A stretch of DNA of 5,284 bases. It comes from Halobacteriovoraceae bacterium. Lineage in GTDB: Bacteria; Bdellovibrionota; Bacteriovoracia; Bacteriovoracales; Bacteriovoracaceae. The stretch is taken from NCBI GenBank assembly GCA_018663815.1, contig JABJPQ010000232.1, positions 1 to 5,284 on the forward strand, in the 5' to 3' direction. Made by a program: the position numbers and the translations under genes. The notes beneath the pieces were generated by a model. That model was not told the DNA's origin and searched no databases. It worked only from the letters and a program-made list of their open reading frames with translations. Below, in pieces: positions 1-5,284 of the stretch. Position 1 is the stretch's first letter. Each line of letters starts with the position of its first letter.

Positions 1-256
1 AAAACTAGATAAGGTTAAAAATCTAAAAGTAGAACTAAAACGCTCCTTTATTAAAATAAAAAAAAGATCTCGCCAAAGTGTTGAACACATTCTTGTCAGT
101 TACACAAAGCCAAATGGTCAACCATTTAGTTTTGAAGCGCATATTGATAGTAATACAGGCTCAACCATCCAAGTTTGGAATCAAACCCACCACGAATTTA
201 AAAAATCGGTAAAGATTAAAGCATCAAACTTTATCTATAAAAACGAAGATACTTAG
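1..256 (+). CDS. C-terminal end of an unrecognised basic protein (5' truncated)
   Basis: The frame beginning at base 2 is open from the window edge to a TAG at 254-256, giving 84 codons. It contains no ATG, GTG or TTG in frame, so the true start lies to the left of the window. The first third is strongly basic (Lys/Arg clusters such as KVKNLKVELKRSF and IKIKKRSR). It is followed by alternating polar/hydrophobic stretches that look like beta strands (EHILVSYTKPNGQPF, then FEAHIDSNTGSTIQVWNQ), ending in NFIYKNEDT. The strand-DxxTG-strand pattern is loosely like a PepSY/FTP-type turn, but this is too short to call a family. The composition reads as real protein rather than a chance open frame. 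No function is assigned. A 56-base gap separates it from the next gene on the same strand. I see no convincing terminator there. Confidence 0.6.
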   Translation, partial: KLDKVKNLKVELKRSFIKIKKRSRQSVEHILVSYTKPNGQPFSFEAHIDSNTGSTIQVWNQTHHEFKKSVKIKASNFIYKNEDT

Positions 257-277
257 CCTCGTCTGGGGTACCTTCTA

Positions 278-306
278 TTGTATTCTGTTCAAACATCCCC
301 TAGAAT
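278..306 (+). promoter_or_regulatory. Candidate sigma70 promoter for the GAF-DHp gene
   Basis: TTGTAT at 278-283 (4 of 6 to TTGACA) and TAGAAT at 301-306 (5 of 6 to TATAAT) are separated by exactly 17 bases in the only gap upstream of the gene. A start point about 7 bases after the -10 would fall at roughly 312-314, on or beside the ATG at 313, which would make the mRNA leaderless or nearly so. This fits the lack of a recognisable Shine-Dalgarno sequence before that ATG. The match is from reading alone, and in AT-rich DNA such matches occur by chance. Confidence 0.4.
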
Positions 307-312
307 AAGCCT

Positions 313-1104
313 ATGGAAAAATCTGTAGAAGAATCTTATTACATTAAAACTGAAATCATCTCACATATTCTTGAAGCACTCATAACTTCAAGTACCAAAC
401 ACGAAGCTCTAACAATTGCTTTACATGAAATCGTTAGAGCACCTTGGTTACCTATAAAAGCTAAGGGGGGAATTTTTTTAAAAATTGAGAACGAAGAAAA
501 AATTAAATTAACAACATATACCAGTAATTTTTCAAGCGAATTATTAAACCTTTGTGATGTCATTGATTACGGATATTGTCTTTGTGGGCGAGCAGCAAAA
601 TTAAAAGAAATAATTTTTGCTGATTGTGTAGAAGATGATCATGACGTCAGATTTGATGCCATGACTCCCCATGGACATTATAATGTCCCTTTCACAGATA
701 AAGATAATAATCTCTTAGGTGTTGTTGTATTATATGTTTCTCATGGCCATAAATCTAAAGACTACGAAGTAGAGTTTTTAAAAGTTATCGGTAATATTTT
801 AAGTATAATCTGTCAAAGATTTGATCAGGAAAAGATTAATAAGGATTTAGAAAGATATGCCATGGCCAAAACAATGATCACAACCCTAAGCCACGAGATC
901 AATAATCCTCTCGCGATTGCGGTAGGGAATTGCCACTTACTGGAAAAAGCTTTACCTGAAAATAAACATTTAAAGAAAATTCAAGAGTCCCTAGATCGAG
1001 TTCATAAGATTGTTAAAAAGATTGATACTATTATTGAGGCTAACGAAGTAGAAGAAGAAAACTATGCTAGCAGCAATAAGACTACATTAATTAAAACTAA
1101 CTAA
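313..1104 (+). CDS. GAF domain plus HisKA/DHp protein lacking the kinase ATPase domain
   Basis: A 263-residue soluble signalling protein with no signal peptide or membrane segment. Residues about 15-170 form a GAF-type sensor domain. Its hallmark is CLCGRAA at 89-95, then FADC (102-105), DDHDVRFD (108-115) and HGHYNVPF (120-127), followed by a GVVVLYVSHG strand. A short helical linker leads to a dimerisation/phosphotransfer (DHp, HisKA) helical hairpin at about 180-242. The H-box is LSHEINNPLAI, with the predicted phospho-acceptor His194, acidic Glu195 and Asn198 at H+4, a position linked to phosphatase activity in HisKA kinases. The protein ends about 20 residues after the hairpin. No N, G1 or G2 box of an ATPase domain is present, so it should not autophosphorylate. 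It could accept or relay phosphate (Spo0B-like logic), dephosphorylate a response regulator, or heterodimerise with a full kinase. The ATG at 313 follows an in-frame TAG at 301-303 and is the first possible start, but it has no clear ribosome binding site. The last 8 bases overlap the 3' end of convergent metG. Confidence 0.85.
   Translation: MEKSVEESYYIKTEIISHILEALITSSTKHEALTIALHEIVRAPWLPIKAKGGIFLKIENEEKIKLTTYTSNFSSELLNLCDVIDYGYCLCGRAAKLKEIIFADCVEDDHDVRFDAMTPHGHYNVPFTDKDNNLLGVVVLYVSHGHKSKDYEVEFLKVIGNILSIICQRFDQEKINKDLERYAMAKTMITTLSHEINNPLAIAVGNCHLLEKALPENKHLKKIQESLDRVHKIVKKIDTIIEANEVEEENYASSNKTTLIKTN
673..688. repeat. 16-base perfect palindrome inside the GAF coding region
   Basis: GGACATTATAATGTCC is identical to its own reverse complement over 16 bases, and the symmetry stops at both flanks (T672 and C689 do not pair). 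It encodes the GHYNV part of the conserved HGHY segment of the GAF domain. The codons are ordinary for AT-rich DNA, so protein constraint and chance can explain it. It is listed as a visible structure without an assigned role. Confidence 0.35.
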
Positions 1105-2779
1105 GTTCAGATTCCAATTCTTTTATCCTATCATGATCAATCTTTTGCACCAAACCTTTAGGTTTTTTCTGTAGTACAATTTTTTTGGAAACAAACTCTT
1201 TTAAAAGCTTAAATTCTCCCCGATAAATATCCTCTACCAAGTCCTGATCTATTTTTCCAAAGTAATCCTTAATGCTTTTCGATAGTACCGGTAAATAAGG
1301 CGTAAAAAGACAAGCAAGTGTTAAAGCGTAAATCGCAGAGTGAGCAATCGTCTCTTGTGCAAGAGCATCGTCTTCCTTGATTTGGGCCCAAGGGGCACGA
1401 TCAGAGAAGAACGTATTTGCTGTTTGACCTAGATGCATAATTTGTTCAAGCGCTTTTTTTGTTTGAACTTTGTCCAGCGTTTCATTAATTTCTTTCACTG
1501 AAACTGTTAGTTCTGTAAATTCTTTCGTTGCAAAAAAACGTTGAAAATGTTTTGGCTCAATTCCGTCTTTCCAGTTTTTATAAAAGAAAGTAAGGCATCG
1601 GTTAACAAAGTTTCCAATATTATTGGCCAATTCATTATTAATTCTTGCTTCAAACTGCTCCCAAGTATAACTTGAATCATTATTTTCAGGGATAAGCGTG
1701 GTGAGATAATACCTTAAAGCATCCACTCCAAACTCAGCCACTGCTTTATCGGCATCAATATAATGTCCTTTGGATTTAGAAAATTGTTTGCCAACTAAAT
1801 TTACATATTGATTAGCCGGCAAAGATTCAACTGCTTTCACTCGTCCAGAAGCCAGTGACATCATGGGAAAGATTATGCCGTGAAAAATCACATTATCTTT
1901 TCCAACAAAATTTGTGATGGTACAATCTTTTGATTGCCACCAGTCTGTTAAATAATCTTCATCACTATCTTTTAAAAACTCTTTTGTATTGGATACATAA
2001 CCAATTGGAGCATCAAACCAAACGTAGAGTTTTTTACCCTTCGCCTCAGTTAGTGGAACATCAATTCCCCAATCAAGATCACGGGTTATGGCCCGATCTA
2101 CCATCTCATCTTTAGTTAAAGAATTGATAAAAGAAGAAACCGTTTTTTTCCACTCAGGACTTACTTGCTCAAACCAAGCTCTAAATTCTTTATGATATTT
2201 TGAAAGCATCAAATACCACTGATCCACAGATTTAATCTCAATATTTTTTGATTCACAAAATTTACAAACAGGATTTTTTAACTTAACTGCATCAACCCAT
2301 ACTCCACACTTAGGACATTCATCCCCACGAGCTTCTTCATATCCACATTCATAACAAGTTCCCTCCACATACCGATCAGGTAGATAATTATGGCAATCTT
2401 GGCATTGAAGTTGGTCTTGCGCTTTTTTCTCAATAAAGCCTTTTTCATATAAAATATTAAACCACTGCAAAACTTCCTCAGCATGATACTTAGCCGAAGT
2501 TTGTCCAAAAAAATCAAATTCAATACCGTATTTATTGAAAACTGCGAGATGCTCTTTATTCCATTTATTGACATAATCTTGATAAGACATCTTAGCCTTC
2601 GCCGCATTTTGCATAATGGCCACACCATGCTCATCTGAACCTGAGATATGCAAACAACGCTTACCTGTAAGTTTTAAATGTTTTGTATAAATATCCGCAG
2701 GTAAATAGACTCCAGCGATATGACCAAAGTGAATAGGTCCGTTAGCATAGGGAAGCGCAGATGTGACGAGGTGTTTCAT
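1097..2779 (-). CDS. metG: Methionyl-tRNA synthetase, core form without C-terminal tRNA-binding domain
   Basis: Cytoplasmic class I aminoacyl-tRNA synthetase (EC 6.1.1.10) that charges tRNA-Met, including initiator tRNA, with methionine at the cost of ATP. The 560 residues open with the canonical SALPYANGPIHFGH, whose HFGH (17-20) is the HIGH motif. GSDEHG follows at 47-52. The connective domain has four CxxC pairs (C126/C129, C142/C145, C155/C158, C172/C175), consistent with two zinc knuckles. YVWFDAPIGY (252-261) and FVGKDNVIFH (291-300) line the active site, and the KMSKS loop is FSKSK at 333-337. The alpha-helical anticodon-binding domain includes NNIGNFVNR (386-394) and RAPW (461-464). 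The chain stops soon after VQKIDHDRI, where longer family members (E. coli has 677 residues) continue into an EMAPII/Trbp111-like dimerisation domain, so this one is probably monomeric. The ATG at 2779 is supported by an AAAGGA site 6 bases upstream and by alignment of the N-terminal motif. The gene has its own candidate promoter and no T-box leader. It ends in TAG, overlapping the convergent GAF-DHp gene. Confidence 0.98.
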   Translation of the reverse strand: MKHLVTSALPYANGPIHFGHIAGVYLPADIYTKHLKLTGKRCLHISGSDEHGVAIMQNAAKAKMSYQDYVNKWNKEHLAVFNKYGIEFDFFGQTSAKYHAEEVLQWFNILYEKGFIEKKAQDQLQCQDCHNYLPDRYVEGTCYECGYEEARGDECPKCGVWVDAVKLKNPVCKFCESKNIEIKSVDQWYLMLSKYHKEFRAWFEQVSPEWKKTVSSFINSLTKDEMVDRAITRDLDWGIDVPLTEAKGKKLYVWFDAPIGYVSNTKEFLKDSDEDYLTDWWQSKDCTITNFVGKDNVIFHGIIFPMMSLASGRVKAVESLPANQYVNLVGKQFSKSKGHYIDADKAVAEFGVDALRYYLTTLIPENNDSSYTWEQFEARINNELANNIGNFVNRCLTFFYKNWKDGIEPKHFQRFFATKEFTELTVSVKEINETLDKVQTKKALEQIMHLGQTANTFFSDRAPWAQIKEDDALAQETIAHSAIYALTLACLFTPYLPVLSKSIKDYFGKIDQDLVEDIYRGEFKLLKEFVSKKIVLQKKPKGLVQKIDHDRIKELESELS

Positions 2780-2785
2780 ATATTA

Positions 2786-2791
2786 TCCTTT
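2786..2791 (-). promoter_or_regulatory. Ribosome binding site of metG
   Basis: AAAGGA reads on the minus strand at 2791-2786, with 6 bases before the ATG at 2779. It is a good Shine-Dalgarno match and fixes the metG start. Confidence 0.75.
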
Positions 2792-2803
2792 AGAGTAAGT
2801 AAT

Positions 2804-2832
2804 AATATACAAAATAATATTTAAAAAGTCAG
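2804..2832 (-). promoter_or_regulatory. Candidate sigma70 promoter of metG
   Basis: On the minus strand, CTGACT at 2832-2827 (4 of 6 to TTGACA) and TATATT at 2809-2804 (5 of 6 to TATAAT) are separated by exactly 17 bases. The predicted start point is near 2797, giving a short leader of about 17 bases that contains the AAAGGA ribosome binding site. The site lies in the 76-base gap between the GLUG gene's stop and the metG start, so metG can be transcribed independently of the GLUG gene. The gap is too short for a T-box or another structured riboswitch. Confidence 0.5.
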
Positions 2833-2855
2833 AGAATAATCACTCTTCCAAATTC

Positions 2856-5284
2856 TTAATCTTTTTGACCTGCTAAGCAAACAGGGTCTTCCCAACATAA
2901 TTTAAGCGTGTTGGTGGTATTATCAAAAAACCAGTCATGGTCGCTAAAATCATAATACATAGCTGAAGAACTCACATCTCCTGGACCAATAATAACTAAA
3001 TTATTTTCATATGTCGTGCTACTACTAGACACCTCAGTAAAACCAGGAAGTATTACAGCATTTGCATAATGAATATACACATCATCAATCTCAAAATCTC
3101 CCCCTCCAGTATTCATTCCCATAAGTCCATATGTGCTTGAACTAGTACTTGAAATGTCTTCCCCACTATGAGCTTGGTCTTTATCCAGTAATACATAAGA
3201 ATCATCAAAATCTACTGACCCATTAAACATGCCAATCATCCCAGCGACATAACCACCACCAGATATACTTGTTAAATGGGCATAGGAGTTTTCTATTTCG
3301 ACATGAATCGTTTCTGAACCACCTGCAAAGTCACCATATCCTACAAATCCACCAATATAAGAACCAGTACCGGCCGTAATACTACCTGAAAAACCAGAGT
3401 GATTGATTCTATTCCAACTATCATGAAGCCCATCACTCGAGATTTTTCCAACGATACCTCCAATATTATCAAAACTAGCTCCATTAATAACGCCGTCTTC
3501 AACAACGATGCTAATATTAGAATTTCTAGCCTCACCAACGACACCACAGCTTGCATGATTACATGTTAATTGAAGACCCTTAATCCGTAATGGCTCTCCC
3601 CAACGCCCAATTTTTCCACCAAAAAGCATTGGAATTAAGCCTGCTGAAGTCTTCCCACCACCATCAATTGCAGCTGAGCTGCGGGTTACTCTTTTAAGTG
3701 AGAAATTATTAGAAAATAGCTCACCATGAAAAGGGTTCCCTGTACTCAAGTCGTCTCCCCCAATAGGCGTAAAATTTCCATCCACATAGCCAAAATCGAG
3801 ATCTGCTTTCAACTCAAATGACTTTTCGAGTAAGAACGAATCTGTCCCGATCCCATTCCAATCACCGGTATTAAATAAAGGAAAAGGCTCTCTTGTATTT
3901 CCAGCTAGGTAATAACTAAGTGGACCAAGATTATCTTGGCTGTAATTTGCCCATTGTTCTTCAAACAAAAAGCGGCACACACCAGATGAATCAGAGACAG
4001 GTGGAGATGTCATTCCTGTTATACTACTACAGATAGCAATATCAGCAGTAAAATTAAAAGTTGAACCTGTTTGCATAGCTGTACCACAAGTATTTCCCCC
4101 ACACCTACCAGTATATGTTCCCGTGAGTGTTGTAACCTCTCCCACGGTAAAAGTATTTTGAAAACTATTCTCAACCCCAGTAATACCGCTACCTATAATA
4201 TTTCCCGCATTTCCATTTATTAAATTGTTATTTAAATTTGGAGCACTAATACTAGCTTTTGATTTAATATTATATAAAAATGGACCTGTTCCCATTGCAA
4301 CATCAAACTCCCCAACAACTCCGCCACAATTTACAGCTAATGAATTATTAGTACACTTAATTAAACCATTATCTAAATGGGCTTCCATAACTTTAGCATC
4401 ATCGGCATAACCAAAAGCGCCACCAATGCTTGAATCGCCACTAATGAGACTGTAGCTTGCAATCGAGCGAGTTACCTCACCAAAAGAACTTGAGCCCATA
4501 AATCCACCGCGCCTAATATTGAAAGCACTTGGAGAACTAACCCCAATACTTCCTTCCGTAAGTGAATTTCGAATACTTAAATTTTGGGGGCTTTCAGCAG
4601 TTGTATAATACTCACCTACAAAACCACCATAATTGTCTCCATTACTTAGAGTATGCAAGTTTGTTTTAATATTATTCAATTCTATATTTTTAGCCGCAGC
4701 TCCGTGAGCTATACTACCAATTGCTCCTCCAACTTTACTAATTTTATAAGATGTCACTGGAATATCTAATTTAGCAATTGATCCGTTTATATAGACTTCA
4801 TAATCAGAGATAATTCCTCCAATAAATCCCCCAATATCACTTGCATTTGCTGAATTTGGAATAAAAGAAGCATCGACTTGGGAGTTTTCAACTCTTACAC
4901 CATCTAATGAACTTGCTATTAGTCCCCCCATAAAACTATTGCCTTCTAATCGTACGACGGCATTACTCTCTCTAATAGAAATGAATCCACCTAGACCAAC
5001 GACACCACCAATCATATCAATTCCGGCCAACGTTACTCTTTGTTGTACACCCAGCTTATTGATACCAATCTGGATATTTTCAAAGGAAACATTTGAGTTT
5101 GTGCTTGATCCAAGAGCGCTTCCTGCTAAACCACCAATTACCAATCCTGCTGTAGTAGTGTTACTTGAAACGCTAGCATAGGATTCAATATTTCTAATGC
5201 TTAGCCTAGCGTTACTTGTTACTGCTGAAAAATCGATATCTCCAACAAGTGTGCCCACTGACCCGTCTGAAGTATTAGAGCTAG
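2856..5284 (-). CDS. Large GLUG-repeat beta-solenoid protein, probably exported (N-terminus outside window)
   Basis: The frame runs open from the right edge to a TAA at 2858-2856, with about 808 codons visible. A GTG at 5258 is in frame, but eight more open codons (SSNTSDGS) precede it with no stop, so it is probably internal and the real start and any signal peptide lie beyond the edge. Residues are counted from that GTG. The protein is Gly/Ser/Asn-rich, with at least 15 short GLUG-like motifs (for example IGGLAG 41-46, YGGFVGEY 210-217, CGGVVGEF 311-318, IGGIVGK 599-605, IGGFVGY 635-641). Many are preceded by an IxNSYA-type strand (IENSYAHL, VENSFQNT, IRNSLTEG). GLUG proteins are usually surface or secreted beta-solenoids. 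Residues 476-525 (KADLDF, FTPIGGD, PFHGELFSNNFSLKR) look like the entry module that normally precedes a set of GLUG repeats, so a second block starts there. All ten cysteines fall into close pairs, suggesting disulfides and export. No C-terminal anchor or sorting signal is visible. The ligand is unknown; an adhesin or envelope role is inference only. Confidence 0.85.
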   Translation of the reverse strand, partial: SSNTSDGSVGTLVGDIDFSAVTSNARLSIRNIESYASVSSNTTTAGLVIGGLAGSALGSSTNSNVSFENIQIGINKLGVQQRVTLAGIDMIGGVVGLGGFISIRESNAVVRLEGNSFMGGLIASSLDGVRVENSQVDASFIPNSANASDIGGFIGGIISDYEVYINGSIAKLDIPVTSYKISKVGGAIGSIAHGAAAKNIELNNIKTNLHTLSNGDNYGGFVGEYYTTAESPQNLSIRNSLTEGSIGVSSPSAFNIRRGGFMGSSSFGEVTRSIASYSLISGDSSIGGAFGYADDAKVMEAHLDNGLIKCTNNSLAVNCGGVVGEFDVAMGTGPFLYNIKSKASISAPNLNNNLINGNAGNIIGSGITGVENSFQNTFTVGEVTTLTGTYTGRCGGNTCGTAMQTGSTFNFTADIAICSSITGMTSPPVSDSSGVCRFLFEEQWANYSQDNLGPLSYYLAGNTREPFPLFNTGDWNGIGTDSFLLEKSFELKADLDFGYVDGNFTPIGGDDLSTGNPFHGELFSNNFSLKRVTRSSAAIDGGGKTSAGLIPMLFGGKIGRWGEPLRIKGLQLTCNHASCGVVGEARNSNISIVVEDGVINGASFDNIGGIVGKISSDGLHDSWNRINHSGFSGSITAGTGSYIGGFVGYGDFAGGSETIHVEIENSYAHLTSISGGGYVAGMIGMFNGSVDFDDSYVLLDKDQAHSGEDISSTSSSTYGLMGMNTGGGDFEIDDVYIHYANAVILPGFTEVSSSSTTYENNLVIIGPGDVSSSAMYYDFSDHDWFFDNTTNTLKLCWEDPVCLAGQKD
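3103..3644 (-). repeat. Second GLUG-motif array (protein-level repeats, residues about 539-718)
   Basis: A second run of motifs follows the PIGG/FHGELFSNN entry module: AGLIPMLFGG (539), CGVVGEA (571), IGGIVG (599), IGGFVG (635), VAGMIG (671) and YGLMGM (710). They are separated from the first array by about 180 residues of non-GLUG, cysteine-containing sequence. The last repeats are followed by a non-repetitive end with WFFDNTTNTLKLCWE (776-790), similar in style to the W-FD...L-W closing strand often seen after GLUG blocks. Confidence 0.65.
4191..5150 (-). repeat. First GLUG-motif array (protein-level repeats, residues about 37-356)
   Basis: Ten degenerate Gly-Gly-hydrophobic-hydrophobic-Gly motifs recur in the translated frame, counting from the GTG at 5258: AGLVIGGLAG (37), IGGVVG (83), MGGLIA (110), IGGFIGG (142), VGGAIG (176), YGGFVG (210), RGGFMG (250), IGGAFG (278), CGGVVG (311) and AGNIIG (351). 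Spacing is about 27-46 residues, consistent with successive turns of a beta-solenoid. The repetition is in the protein. I see no long near-identical DNA repeats, so the array is old and diverged rather than recently expanded. Confidence 0.7.

Noticed and set aside
265..300. GGGG at 265-268 and CCCC at 297-300 as a hairpin or terminator after the first gene.
   Set aside because: The stem is very short with a loop of about 28 bases and has no following T-run.
339..563. Minus-strand open frame inside the GAF-DHp gene.
   Set aside because: It is a shadow of a well-supported domain protein, with no independent start signal or recognisable motif.
2278..2634. Minus-strand 118-codon frame within metG.
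   Set aside because: It is a frame-shifted reading of the metG zinc-knuckle region, and the metG frame carries all the family motifs.
2823..2846. Possible terminator for the GLUG gene: minus-strand AGAG, 8-base loop, CTCT, then GAC and TTTTT.
   Set aside because: The stem is only 4 base pairs with a mismatch next to it, and the T-run overlaps the metG -35 region. It is too weak to call.
2780..2855. T-box or S-box-type riboswitch controlling metG.
   Set aside because: The whole intergenic gap is 76 bases, and the predicted leader is about 17 bases, too short for either element.
3341..3556. Overlapping frame inside the GLUG gene, as well as plus-strand frames at 4225-4410 and 4939-5181.
   Set aside because: They have low-complexity composition arising from Gly/Ser/Asn-rich codons read out of frame or in reverse.
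5256..5258. GTG at 5258-5256 on the minus strand as the start of the GLUG gene.
   Set aside because: The frame stays open with similar Ser/Asn-rich sequence to the window edge. No clear ribosome binding site precedes the GTG and no signal peptide follows it.

Overview
The window is an AT-rich stretch of bacterial DNA. Genes are tightly packed, start with ATG where the start is visible, and are preceded by sigma70-like promoter matches; metG also has an AAGGA-type ribosome binding site. Base composition plus a GAF/histidine-kinase-type signalling protein, a bacterial zinc-knuckle methionyl-tRNA synthetase and a large GLUG-repeat surface-type protein would fit a low-GC Gram-negative such as a Bacteriovorax/Halobacteriovorax-like member of the Bdellovibrionota. 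That placement is an impression from the proteins, not a demonstrated assignment.

Layout, left to right. Bases 1-256 (+) hold the last 84 codons of a gene that starts outside the window. It is basic, unrecognised, and has no start codon in frame. A 56-base gap (257-312) carries a plausible promoter whose predicted start point falls on or next to the ATG of the next gene. Bases 313-1104 (+) encode a 263-residue GAF plus DHp (HisKA) protein that has the phospho-acceptor H-box but no ATPase domain. It converges on metG (1097-2779, -), and the two reading frames overlap tail to tail by 8 bases. metG is a core-only methionyl-tRNA synthetase with all catalytic motifs and four CxxC zinc-knuckle pairs, but no C-terminal EMAPII/Trbp111-type tRNA-binding domain. 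A 76-base gap (2780-2855) carries its promoter and ribosome binding site. The rest (2856 to the right edge, -) is one very long reading frame for a GLUG-repeat beta-solenoid protein, truncated at its N-terminus by the window edge.

The genes do not form an obvious pathway. metG is housekeeping with its own promoter. The GAF-DHp protein would need partner kinases or response regulators encoded elsewhere. The GLUG protein is probably exported. No RNA gene, CRISPR array, insertion sequence or phage gene was seen. The most interesting points are the kinase-less GAF-DHp protein with its Cys/His-rich GAF motif, its possible leaderless start, and the GLUG protein's two-block architecture with ten cysteines arranged as five close pairs.
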